Below, in pieces: positions 7,927-16,191 of a stretch of DNA of 32,238 nt. Under the pieces are notes generated by a model. The model saw only the letters and a program-made list of their open reading frames with translations. It was not told the origin of the DNA and did no database searches. The stretch comes from Methylovorus sp035565335 (lineage in GTDB: Bacteria; Pseudomonadota; Gammaproteobacteria; Burkholderiales; Methylophilaceae), in NCBI GenBank assembly GCA_035565335.1, contig DATMSO010000104.1, positions 1-32,238 of the forward strand. Reading direction: 5' to 3'. Each line of letters begins with the position of its first letter. Positions within the stretch are counted from its first letter, which is position 1. Made by a program: the position numbers and the translations under genes.

Positions 7927-10110
7927 ATGCTACACAGGCTTAAATCCTCCTCTCTTACGGCCGCGGTGACTCCGCAATCTCTGGGTTTCGAAGACACCTC
8001 TCAGCTTGATGGTTTGCCGGATACCACCTGGCTGGGGCAGGCCGATGCCCAGCGTGCCGCCGAGTTTGGTCTCAGCATGCGCGCGCCCGGATTCAACCTG
8101 CTGGTGTTGGGCGAGCCCGGAAGTGGCCGTACGGTACTCATGCAGTCCGCCATGCAACAGGCCGCTGCGCGCTGGCCGGTAGCGCCTGATCTGGTGCTGC
8201 TCATGAATATCGGTCAGGCCGACAAGCCCATCAGTCTTTATCTGCCCGCTGGTGTCGGAGCGCGTCTGCGCCAGGCCATGGAGCAGTATCTGCGTCAGCT
8301 GGGCAAGGGCCTGCCGCTCTTGCTGGGTGAAGTGGATGCGGCGGCGAATGCGGGAGATAAGTCCCTGCAGGAAAAAAGCCGTCACGATGCCGCTGCCTGG
8401 ATAGACCAGCAGCAGGCGGCCCTGCGCGAAGTCCTGGCCGATGTGGAGCACGACAGTGCGCTGTTTGAGCAATATCTGCAGAGCCTCAAGCTCGATACGC
8501 TGGATAATATTGACGTGTTTGTGCCTGCACAAAACACCGAAAACGAAGGTCTGCTGGAAAGCTTTTTGCACCGCTACCGCGTCAATCTGCTGGTGGATAA
8601 CCGCCAGCTGCAGACGGCGCCGGTCATCTACGATAACGATCCGACCTTCCACTCGCTGTTCGGCGGCTTTGATGCCGGCATGGACAGCACCACGACGCCT
8701 GACTTTCTGCGTTTGCGTGCGGGCAACCTGCTGCGTGCGCATGGCGGAATGCTGATGCTGCATCTGCGTGACCTGGCATCGGACCAGCAGAGCGGCAGCC
8801 AGATCGTGGAAAAGCTGTTCCGTTTTTTACGCAATGGTCAGGTGCTGATCGAAGAGTCGAACGGCAGCAGCGGTCAGGGCGGATCAGGGCATTTTTGTCC
8901 GCAACCGCTGGCCGCCGATGTCAAACTGGTCCTGATTGCCACGCCGGAAGAATATTACGAACTGCATGACGAGATGCCGGGCCTGGCGCGCTATTTCCCG
9001 GTCAAGGTGGATTTTGTCGATAGCTTCGCAGCGACGTCCGAGGCCTATGCCGCCATGGCGAGATTCATTGCCTACCAGGCGCGTGAGCTTGGCTTGCCGG
9101 CATTCAGTGCCGCTGCGGTGGCTGCGCTCATACGTGCCATGCACCGCCGCGTGGAAGATCAGGCCAGAATCAGCACGCAATATGCCGCTCTCAGTACCTT
9201 GATGCAGGAAAGTGCTTCTTGCCTGCAGCATGCGAATGGTGCGCGTGATACGAAAAAGCTGGATGAACAAAAGCAGAATGCAAACAACATAGTCCAGCCC
9301 GAACACGTGCGTGCCGCCCAGCAGGCCAGATTGGCGCGGCACCAGATTCCCGAGCAGCAGTTGCGGGATTCGATTGTGGAAGGCGAGCTGATGCTGCGCC
9401 TGCACGGCGGTGCTGTGGGCCAGATTAATGGCCTCAGCCATATCGATCTCGGCGATGCCAGCTTTGGCTCGCCCATCCGTATTTCGGCCCGCTGTTTTGC
9501 CGGGGCGCAAGGTCTGATCAATATCGACCGCGAGGTCAAAATGAGCGGCCCCAACCACGACAAGGGCGTGTTTATTCTGCAAAGCTGGCTGTCGGCTAGT
9601 TTCCCCATGCTGACGCCGCTGTCACTGGCGGCTTCCATGGTATTCGAGCAGGAATACCATGGTGTGGAAGGCGATTCCGCCTCCTGTGCCGAGCTGTTTG
9701 TCTTGCTGTCTGCCTTGTCCGGCTTGCCCATTTCGCAAGGTATTGCCGTGACCGGCGCGCTGAACCAGCATGGCGAAGTCACGGCGATTGGTGGCGTTAA
9801 CGAGAAGATCGAAGGCTATTTCCGCGTCTGCCAGCGGGTAGGGCTGGATGGCAGCCAGGGTGTGATTATTCCCAAGGCCAATATGCGGCATCTGATCCTG
9901 GATGATGAGGTCATTGCCGCCGTGGAGCAGGGGCGTTTTCATCTATATGCCATTGAGCATGTGCTGGAAGGCATGGCCTTGCTGACTGGCGTGGAAGCGG
10001 GCGCCGAGCTGCATGACGCGGAATACCCGTCGGGTAGCATCATGGGGCGCGTGCAGCAGAGCCTGGAAGCTTTCCGTCAATATTTCTTTAACAACACCCC
10101 CGCCAGATGA
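7927..10110 (+). CDS. Lon-type (S16, YcbZ/LonH-like) protease with atypical Walker A
   Basis: 727 residues. The N-terminus (from LGFEDTSQLDGL) matches the Lon-related AAA/S16 group that includes E. coli YcbZ. The C-terminal protease domain is complete: Ser584 in GDSAS and Lys627 in GGVNEK form the Ser-Lys dyad, 43 residues apart as in E. coli Lon (S679/K722). The ATPase part is unusual: the P-loop reads GEPGSGRT (62-69), with Arg68 where the catalytic lysine is expected, and the Walker B-like strand reads GGMLMLHLRDL (273-283) rather than ending in Asp-Glu. Nucleotide use may therefore be weak or absent (inference). The start ATG lacks a strong ribosome binding site, but the N-terminus aligns with the family. 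Its stop overlaps hslR by four bases (ATGA). Confidence 0.9.
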   Translation: MLHRLKSSSLTAAVTPQSLGFEDTSQLDGLPDTTWLGQADAQRAAEFGLSMRAPGFNLLVLGEPGSGRTVLMQSAMQQAAARWPVAPDLVLLMNIGQADKPISLYLPAGVGARLRQAMEQYLRQLGKGLPLLLGEVDAAANAGDKSLQEKSRHDAAAWIDQQQAALREVLADVEHDSALFEQYLQSLKLDTLDNIDVFVPAQNTENEGLLESFLHRYRVNLLVDNRQLQTAPVIYDNDPTFHSLFGGFDAGMDSTTTPDFLRLRAGNLLRAHGGMLMLHLRDLASDQQSGSQIVEKLFRFLRNGQVLIEESNGSSGQGGSGHFCPQPLAADVKLVLIATPEEYYELHDEMPGLARYFPVKVDFVDSFAATSEAYAAMARFIAYQARELGLPAFSAAAVAALIRAMHRRVEDQARISTQYAALSTLMQESASCLQHANGARDTKKLDEQKQNANNIVQPEHVRAAQQARLARHQIPEQQLRDSIVEGELMLRLHGGAVGQINGLSHIDLGDASFGSPIRISARCFAGAQGLINIDREVKMSGPNHDKGVFILQSWLSASFPMLTPLSLAASMVFEQEYHGVEGDSASCAELFVLLSALSGLPISQGIAVTGALNQHGEVTAIGGVNEKIEGYFRVCQRVGLDGSQGVIIPKANMRHLILDDEVIAAVEQGRFHLYAIEHVLEGMALLTGVEAGAELHDAEYPSGSIMGRVQQSLEAFRQYFFNNTPAR

Positions 10111-10505
10111 GCATGCAGGAAGACAGCAAGTGCCGCCTCGACAAATGGCTATGGGCGGCCCGTTTTTTCAAGACGCGCAGCCTCGCTACCGATGCGATTG
10201 ATAGCGGCAAGGTTCATGTCGATGGTGACCGCGCCAAGCCAGCGAAAGAAGTGAGGATAGGGCAGCGTATCCACATCCGCCGCAAGGAGCTGGAGATGGA
10301 AGTGGAGGTGACGGGCTTGTCCAATCAGCGCCGTGGCGCGCCTGAGGCCGCTTTGCTGTATCAGGAAACTCCGGAAAGTGCGCGCAAGCGCGAAGACGCC
10401 GCGGTGACCCGCGAGGCCGACCATGGCAAACGCGAGCGCGGTGCCGGCCGCCCCACCAAACGCCAGTTGCGCGATATCAAACGCTTTACCGGCGGCAGCT
10501 GGTAA
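10107..10505 (+). CDS. hslR: Heat shock protein 15 (Hsp15), S4-domain RNA-binding protein
   Basis: 132 residues, close to E. coli HslR (133). The S4 RNA-binding domain opens with RLDKWLWAARFFKTRSLA, followed by the KVHVDGDRAKPAKEV strand pair. The later AALLYQETPES block and basic tail (KRERGAGRPTKRQLRDIKRF) are typical of Hsp15. Hsp15 binds 50S subunits carrying a stalled nascent chain, so that the peptidyl-tRNA can be released and recycled after heat stress. The ATG at 10107 overlaps the stop of the Lon-like gene, coupling a protease gene to a ribosome rescue factor; a second ATG at 10113 is possible. The gene to the right is convergent. Confidence 0.95.
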   Translation: MSMQEDSKCRLDKWLWAARFFKTRSLATDAIDSGKVHVDGDRAKPAKEVRIGQRIHIRRKELEMEVEVTGLSNQRRGAPEAALLYQETPESARKREDAAVTREADHGKRERGAGRPTKRQLRDIKRFTGGSW

Positions 10506-10577
10506 GCCTCACTCACTACGCTAAGTCGATTCTATACATCCCGCGTTGGCCGGGGCAGGCCAGTTTACTTCAGGGGT

Positions 10578-11732
10578 TTACTCAAAGAGATCGCGTTGCG
10601 GCGTGGGTTTGCTGGCTGAGCGCGCGGGTGTTGCCACCGGCGGCCTGAACAGGCGGGTATTCAAGGGGCTGCGCTCCTGCATGAAGCCCAGCCTGCTGGC
10701 TGCCAGCCGGAAGCGTTGCGCCAGCAGGTCAGCAAAAATGCCTTGCCCGCGCATGCGCTGATGAAACTGGGCGTCATAGGCTTTCCCGCCGCGCGATTGC
10801 CGGATGATGCTCATGACATGCGCTGCTTTCAGCGGGAAGTGCTGTTGCAGCCATTCTTCAAACAGCGGTGCCACTTCCAGCGGCAGCCGCAATAGCACAT
10901 AGCCCGCATAGCGCGCGCCTGCCGCATGCGCTTCCTCCAGTATCTGTTCCATTTCCGCATCGTTCAGCGCCGGGATCATGGGCGCGGTCATGACGCCGCA
11001 GGGAATACCTGCTTGCGCCAGGCGTTGCAGGGTTCGCAGCCGGCGTTGCGGCGCCGCCGCACGCGGTTCCATGATGCGACTGAGGTGGCGATCCAGCGTG
11101 GTGATCGAGATGAAAACCCGCGCCAGATTATCGGCCGCCATGGGCGCCAGCAGGTCAATGTCGCGCTCGACCATGGCCGATTTGGTGACGATGGTGAGCG
11201 GGTGCCGGTGTTCGGCCAGCACTTCGATAATCTGCCGCGTGATCCGCTGATCGCGTTCCAGTGGCTGATAGGGGTCGGTATTGGTGCCCATGGCAATCGG
11301 CTGGCAGGCATAGCCGGGTTTTGCCAGCGCCTGACGCAGCAGGGCGGCGGCATCCGGTTTCACCAGAATGCGGCTTTCAAAATCCAGCCCGGCGGATAAT
11401 CCCAGGTAAGTATGGCTGGGGCGGGCATAGCAATAGATGCAGCCATGCTCGCAGCCACGATAGGGGTTGATGGAACGGTCAAACGGGATATCGGGAGATT
11501 CGTTGTAAAACAGGATGCTGCGGCTGCTGTCGTGAATGATCTCGGTGATCAGCCGTGGCGCGGTGTCCGCTTCCTGCTGCGCCCAGCCGTCATCAAAGGC
11601 TTCGCGCTGTAATTGCTCGAAACGCCCGCTCTGGTTGCTGGCGCTGCCGCGACCTTTGAAAATCAAAGGCCGGGCGGGCAGCTGATGTTCCTCATCAGGG
11701 AATGGATCACCAGGGGATGGCTTGTCCGTCAT
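10578..11732 (-). CDS. PA0069-family radical SAM protein (SPL-like)
   Basis: 384 residues from the ATG at 11732; a TTG two codons further upstream (11738) is in frame but less likely. The radical SAM cluster-binding motif is C94-x3-C98-x2-C101 in RGCEHGCIYCYARPSH, preceded by INPYRGC, a signature shared by the PA0069 group and spore photoproduct lyase-like proteins. Downstream blocks AMGTNTDPYQPLE and TIVTKS fit the same group. The reaction of PA0069 proteins is not established. The N-terminal 60 residues are polar and acidic. The start lies inside the 3' end of the SDR gene (26-base overlap in another frame), so the two are co-transcribed. Confidence 0.93.
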   Translation of the reverse strand: MTDKPSPGDPFPDEEHQLPARPLIFKGRGSASNQSGRFEQLQREAFDDGWAQQEADTAPRLITEIIHDSSRSILFYNESPDIPFDRSINPYRGCEHGCIYCYARPSHTYLGLSAGLDFESRILVKPDAAALLRQALAKPGYACQPIAMGTNTDPYQPLERDQRITRQIIEVLAEHRHPLTIVTKSAMVERDIDLLAPMAADNLARVFISITTLDRHLSRIMEPRAAAPQRRLRTLQRLAQAGIPCGVMTAPMIPALNDAEMEQILEEAHAAGARYAGYVLLRLPLEVAPLFEEWLQQHFPLKAAHVMSIIRQSRGGKAYDAQFHQRMRGQGIFADLLAQRFRLAASRLGFMQERSPLNTRLFRPPVATPARSASKPTPQRDLFE

Positions 11733-12405
11733 ATGCAATAAATTGCCCGCTTTGTTGCGGCTTCAGCTTGGCGATCACCTGCCGCATGCCGCTGACACTT
11801 TGCTCGGCATTGATCAGGCCATTGGGGCCGCCCATGTCGGTTTGCACCCAGCCCGGATGCATGGCCAGCACGCTGATGCCCTGATTGGCGAGATCAATCG
11901 CCAGGCTTTTGGTCACGCTGTTGAGCGCGGTTTTGCTGGAGCGATAGATATAGCTGCCGCCGCTGCCGTTGTCGGCAATGCTGCCCATCTTGCTGGTCAT
12001 ATTGATGATCTTTTTCTCCTGGCTGGCGGCGACCTGCGCAGCAAATGCCTGCGCCATTTTCAGCGGCGACATGCTGTTGATGCGGAAGGCTGTCTGCCAG
12101 GCTTCATAATCGGCGTCGCTCAACCGGCTGCCGGCATGGTCGGGGTAAACGCCTGCGTTATTGAGGAGCACATCGATCGGTGTATCGGCGAGTGATTCGG
12201 CGAGCTGGTCTATCTGCTGGAAATCCGCCACATCCAGCTTGTGCAGGCTGATACGGTCAAGATGCGCGAGATGCAGGGCTTTAAGCGCGGTGCTGTCTTC
12301 GGGGTTACGGCAGCAGGCATGCACTTGCCAGCCGGCCTCGGCATATTGACGGGTAAATTCCAGGCCCAGGCCACGATTGGCGCCTGTAACAAGTAACGTT
12401 GGCAT
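11707..12405 (-). CDS. Short-chain dehydrogenase/reductase (C-factor-like)
   Basis: 232 residues, a compact classical SDR. TGANRGLG (7-14) binds NAD(P), NNAG is at 82-85, the catalytic serine is probably S138 in MTSKMGS, and Tyr154-x3-Lys158 completes the active site. The overall pattern (GANRGLGLEFTRQY, HPGWVQTDMGG) resembles the CsgA/C-factor or carbonyl reductase-like subgroup, whose substrates are usually unknown. GGAG lies about ten bases upstream of the ATG. The 3' end overlaps the radical SAM gene. It is divergent from ugd across a 394-base gap. Confidence 0.93.
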   Translation of the reverse strand: MPTLLVTGANRGLGLEFTRQYAEAGWQVHACCRNPEDSTALKALHLAHLDRISLHKLDVADFQQIDQLAESLADTPIDVLLNNAGVYPDHAGSRLSDADYEAWQTAFRINSMSPLKMAQAFAAQVAASQEKKIINMTSKMGSIADNGSGGSYIYRSSKTALNSVTKSLAIDLANQGISVLAMHPGWVQTDMGGPNGLINAEQSVSGMRQVIAKLKPQQSGQFIAYDGQAIPW

Positions 12406-12799
12406 TGGGTATGGTCTCCATGGACTATTGCGATGAGTTACCCGGGATTATATAACTTGCTACATGACAAATAATCTTGATTTCCAGATAAGACTGTCGG
12501 CCAGGATGAACAGTTGCAGTGCCATGCTGTAATCTCGTATGCCAGGGCGCTCCGAGATTCAGTACTGGATGTGCGAACTGCATTGTGACGAGGCAATATC
12601 GCGGATTACAATGGGCTATGCGAATACGCAGCTAATGAGAAAAACAAGCAACATCATCACTAATAAAGATAAATGACGACCATTTCTTACTCGCCAGCCG
12701 ATTTTTCATGTGACTTTCACCCATGGCTGTCACGATTTTTGCTTGGCAGAGTATGTCATTGATGACCTTAATAAATTCCACAGACTCAGGAGTCACCAG
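12406..12799. other. Intergenic region between divergent SDR gene and ugd
   Basis: 394 bases with no convincing gene. An open frame continues 30 codons upstream of ugd (to 12710), but a strong AGGAG at 12788-12792 fixes the start at 12800. A perfect minus-strand TATAAT (12447-12452) could serve the SDR gene. The bases before ugd are AT-richer than the flanks, which fits a promoter, but I cannot place a good -35/-10 pair. No terminator, repeat or RNA gene is seen. Confidence 0.45.
12447..12452 (-). promoter_or_regulatory. Possible -10 box for the SDR/radical SAM pair
   Basis: The minus strand reads TATAAT, 41 bases before the SDR ATG. A TTGTCA upstream is only 12 bases away, too short for a normal spacer, and the hexamer at 17 bases is poor, so this is a weak call. 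Confidence 0.3.
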
Positions 12800-13966
12800 A
12801 TGAAGATAGCAATTGCCGGTACCGGCTACGTAGGACTTTCCATGGCCGTATTGCTCGCCCAGAAAAACGAAGTGGTCGCGCTCGACATCGTGCCGGAGAA
12901 GGTGGAGATGCTGAATCGCAAGCAATCGCCAATTGCCGATGCCGAGATTGAAGAATACCTTGCCACCAAGACCCTGAACTTCAAGGCAACCATGGACAAG
13001 CAGGCTGCCTACGAAGGCGCCGACTACGTCATCATCGCCACGCCGACCGATTATGACCCCGAGACCAATTACTTCAATACTGGCTCAGTGGAAGCGGTGA
13101 TCCGCGATGTGAAGACCTATGCGCCCAATGCGGTAATGATCATCAAGTCCACCATCCCCGTCGGCTTTACGGTGAGCGCCCGCGAAAAATACCAGACCAA
13201 TAATCTCATCTTCTCCCCAGAATTCCTGCGGGAAGGTAAAGCGCTGTACGACAACCTTTACCCATCGCGTATCGTGGTGGGCGAGAAATCCGCCCGCGCC
13301 GAAACTTTCGCCCGCCTGCTGCAAGAGGGTGCGCTGAAAGACAATATCCCGCTGCTGTTTACCGACAGCTCCGAAGCCGAAGCCATCAAGTTGTTCGCCA
13401 ATACCTATCTCGCCATGCGTGTGGCCTATTTCAATGAGCTGGACAGCTATGCACTGACCCACGGCTTGGATACCAAGCAGATTATCGAAGGTGTGGGCCT
13501 GGACCCCCGCATCGGCAACCATTACAACAATCCTTCCTTCGGTTACGGCGGTTACTGCCTGCCCAAGGATACCAAGCAGCTGCTGGCCAACTTCAACAAT
13601 GTGCCGCAAACCCTGATCAATGCGATTGTGCAATCCAACACCACCCGCAAGGATTTTGTGGCGGACAGCATCATCAAGCGCAAACCTAATGTCGTGGGCA
13701 TTTACCGTCTGATCATGAAGAGTGGCTCGGATAATTTCCGTGCTTCCAGCATTCAGGGAATTATGAAGCGCATCAAGGCCAAGGGTATTGAGGTGATCGT
13801 GTACGAACCTGTGCTCACCGAGGCCGAGTTCTTCCGTTCCAAAGTAGTTAACGACCTGGAAGCGTTCAAGCAAAAAGCCGATGTGATCGTCTCCAACCGC
13901 ATGGCCAAGGAACTGGCCGATGTCGCTGACAAGGTCTTCACCCGCGATCTGTTTGGCAGTGATTAA
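12800..13966 (+). CDS. ugd: UDP-glucose 6-dehydrogenase
   Basis: 388 residues, the same length as E. coli Ugd and similar to it along the whole chain. It oxidises UDP-glucose twice with NAD+ to UDP-glucuronate for capsule, exopolysaccharide or LPS sugars. The NAD site GTGYVG is at 7-12; the catalytic cysteine is C253 in GYGGYCLPKD; the C-terminal UDP-binding domain ends ADKVFTRDLFGSD. The start is set by AGGAG seven bases before the ATG. Many betaproteobacteria carry a longer Ugd (about 440-470 residues, family knowledge), so this short type may have been acquired. It is followed by its own hairpin and then the nucleotide-sugar dehydratase. Confidence 0.97.
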   Translation: MKIAIAGTGYVGLSMAVLLAQKNEVVALDIVPEKVEMLNRKQSPIADAEIEEYLATKTLNFKATMDKQAAYEGADYVIIATPTDYDPETNYFNTGSVEAVIRDVKTYAPNAVMIIKSTIPVGFTVSAREKYQTNNLIFSPEFLREGKALYDNLYPSRIVVGEKSARAETFARLLQEGALKDNIPLLFTDSSEAEAIKLFANTYLAMRVAYFNELDSYALTHGLDTKQIIEGVGLDPRIGNHYNNPSFGYGGYCLPKDTKQLLANFNNVPQTLINAIVQSNTTRKDFVADSIIKRKPNVVGIYRLIMKSGSDNFRASSIQGIMKRIKAKGIEVIVYEPVLTEAEFFRSKVVNDLEAFKQKADVIVSNRMAKELADVADKVFTRDLFGSD

Positions 13967-14016
13967 GTCCTTTAGCAGCAGGTTTCTGCGTTAGCGCCGC
14001 CTGCCTTCATGGCGGA

Positions 14017-14038
14017 AAAGGGGCTGAGGCCCCTTTGT
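14017..14038 (+). terminator. Probable terminator after ugd
   Basis: AAAGGGGC, loop TGAG, GCCCCTTT forms an eight-base-pair stem 50 bases after the ugd stop. The T-run is short (TTTGT), so termination may be partial. Confidence 0.6.
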
Positions 14039-14186
14039 CATGGAGGCAGCCAGGTCCTGCTGTCCTATACGCAGGCTCGCTTCCATTGCTTGCATGCACG
14101 TGGATGTTTGCACTTTTCGCCTAAAAACGTTCGCTCGCGCCAGCAAGCTTAAGTAGAATTGCACTACTTTTACAGCGCGGTGCCCT

Positions 14187-16124
14187 ATGCCTGGTTTTAA
14201 AAACAAATTGCGTGACCGCATGTCCTTCTATCGTCGCATGGCCAATCCCCGCACAGGGTCTGCCATTGCGCATGATCTTGTGGTGGCAGTGGCGGCCTGG
14301 TATTTCGCCTTTGCCTTGCGTTTCAATTTCCAGATTCCCCCTGAATTCCATCAGTCCATGGTGCAGTCTATGGGCTGGGTGGTGGTGGTGCAGTTTTTCT
14401 TTTTCATTAATTTTGGCCTTTATCGCGGCGTGTGGCGTTTTGCCAGTCTGCCGGATTTGAAACGCATTCTTTTTGCCGTGACCACCGCGGCTGCGACCAT
14501 CGTAGCGGTGATCTTCATGACCAAGCCGCATGGCGTCATTCCGCGTTCGGTGCTGATACTCGACCCCATGCTGCTGGTGCTGGGCATGGGCGGCAGTCGC
14601 TTCCTGTATCGTTACTGGAAAGAGCATCTTTTATACGGTGCTTTTCAATCGCAGGGCCAGCCGGTGATCCTGCTCGGTGCCGGCACATCGGCCATCAATT
14701 TGCTCAAGGACATGACGCGTAGCCAGGAGTGGCGCGTGATCGGCCTGCTGGATGATGATGAGGCCATGCACGGCCGCCAGTTGCTGGGCGTCAAAGTGCT
14801 GGGCAGTATTGATGATATTGCCTATTTCTCCCGCCGCTATCAGGTCAATCATGTCATCGTCGCCATGCCTTCGGCCTCGCATCAGCAAAGACGGGCGGCA
14901 GTGGAAAAAGCCAATGCCCAAGGCTTGACCATACTGACCGTGCCTTCGGTTGAAGATCTGATGAGCGGCAAGGTCAGCATTTCCCAGATTCGTCGGGTGG
15001 AAGTGGAGGATCTTCTGGGGCGTGAGCCGGTGCAACTGGATACGGAAGGCATGCATGCGCTGCTGCAGGGGCAGGTGGTTCTTGTCAGCGGTGCCGGCGG
15101 CTCGATAGGGTCGGAATTGTGCCGGCAGATACTGGCCTACAAGCCTGCCAAGCTCATTTGCCTTGATATCTCCGAGTTCGCTTTGTATAAGCTTGAGCAG
15201 GAGTTTTCTGCCATGAGCAACAAACCGGCGGGCATTGAATATATCGTGGGCGACGTGAAGAATGCCGGGCGATTGCGCCATCTGCTGAAGCAGACGCGGC
15301 CTGCCGTCATTTTCCATGCGGCAGCCTACAAGCATGTACCCATGATGGAGACAGGCAATGTGTCGGAGGCCTTGCATAATAATGTGATCGGCACCTACAC
15401 ACTGGCCAGCCTTGCCAAAGAAGCCGGAGTGGGCAAGTTTGTGCTGATTTCGACCGATAAGGCGGTTAACCCGACCAACGTCATGGGCGCTAGCAAGCGC
15501 CTGGCTGAAATGGTCTGCCAGGGCTTGCAGGAGGCGCAGGGCACGCGGTTTGTCATTGTGCGCTTTGGCAATGTGCTGGGCAGCAGTGGCAGTGTGATTC
15601 CAAAATTCCGCGAGCAGATTGCCAAGGGCGGCCCTGTCACCGTGACCCATCCTGATATCACGCGGTACTTCATGTCCATTCCGGAGGCCACGCAACTGGT
15701 GATGCAGGCTGGCCTGATGGGCAAGGGCAGCGAGATTTTTGTCTTGGATATGGGCGAGTCGGTAAAGATTGCCGATCTCGCGCGCGACATGATCAAGCTG
15801 TCAGGCTTTCAGGACGGTGATATCGAAATTGTATTCACCGGCTTGCGCCCCGGCGAAAAGCTGTATGAAGAGCTGCTGGCCGATGACGAACATACGCTGC
15901 CGACGCCGCATGAAAAACTTCGCATCGCCATTGCCCGTTCGGCGGATATAACCTGGGTGCAGGCCTTGCTTAACTGGGTGGCCACCACCCTGAATTCGGA
16001 TGAGCCCACCATCAAGCAGGAGCTCAAGCTTTGGGTGCAGGAATATCAGCTGCAGGGCGGGGGCAGTGAGCCGGTGACCGAAACCAGGCACGCGCTCAGC
16101 CCGCCTTCATCCACGCTACATTAG
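14187..16124 (+). CDS. Membrane-bound nucleotide-sugar 4,6-dehydratase/epimerase (WbpM/CapD/FlaA1 family)
   Basis: 645 residues, the size of WbpM-type enzymes. The N-terminus has about four membrane segments (28-45, 63-79, 95-111, 121-137). A first Rossmann domain follows with GAGTSA at 164-169, then the catalytic SDR domain with GAGGSIGSE at 302-310. The active site reads S422-T-D-K with M433-x3-K437: methionine replaces the usual tyrosine, as in WbpM. Such enzymes convert UDP-GlcNAc to a 4-keto-6-deoxy sugar, feeding QuiNAc, FucNAc or bacillosamine-type sugars of O-antigen, capsule or glycoproteins; the specific product cannot be read from sequence. The start at 14187 lacks a clear ribosome binding site, and an ATG at 14220 is an alternative. 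It lies downstream of ugd, suggesting a surface-polysaccharide role. Confidence 0.93.
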   Translation: MPGFKNKLRDRMSFYRRMANPRTGSAIAHDLVVAVAAWYFAFALRFNFQIPPEFHQSMVQSMGWVVVVQFFFFINFGLYRGVWRFASLPDLKRILFAVTTAAATIVAVIFMTKPHGVIPRSVLILDPMLLVLGMGGSRFLYRYWKEHLLYGAFQSQGQPVILLGAGTSAINLLKDMTRSQEWRVIGLLDDDEAMHGRQLLGVKVLGSIDDIAYFSRRYQVNHVIVAMPSASHQQRRAAVEKANAQGLTILTVPSVEDLMSGKVSISQIRRVEVEDLLGREPVQLDTEGMHALLQGQVVLVSGAGGSIGSELCRQILAYKPAKLICLDISEFALYKLEQEFSAMSNKPAGIEYIVGDVKNAGRLRHLLKQTRPAVIFHAAAYKHVPMMETGNVSEALHNNVIGTYTLASLAKEAGVGKFVLISTDKAVNPTNVMGASKRLAEMVCQGLQEAQGTRFVIVRFGNVLGSSGSVIPKFREQIAKGGPVTVTHPDITRYFMSIPEATQLVMQAGLMGKGSEIFVLDMGESVKIADLARDMIKLSGFQDGDIEIVFTGLRPGEKLYEELLADDEHTLPTPHEKLRIAIARSADITWVQALLNWVATTLNSDEPTIKQELKLWVQEYQLQGGGSEPVTETRHALSPPSSTLH

Positions 16125-16191
16125 GGGCATTGCTAAGCATTTATGCCGATATGTGGTATTTTGTCGAAAAGTAATCAATCAAGGGGTATGT

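Noticed and set aside
10506..10577. TGGCC/GGCCA hairpin between convergent hslR and radical SAM genes
   Set aside because: The stem is about five base pairs with a poor T-run; not enough to call a terminator.
12710..12799. N-terminal extension of ugd by 30 codons
   Set aside because: AGGAG seven bases before the ATG at 12800 and exact agreement with the family N-terminus (MKIAIAGTGYVG) fix the shorter start.
16153..16191. Upstream GTG start for hpt
   Set aside because: AAGGGG is correctly spaced only for the GTG at 16192, which also gives the usual protein length.
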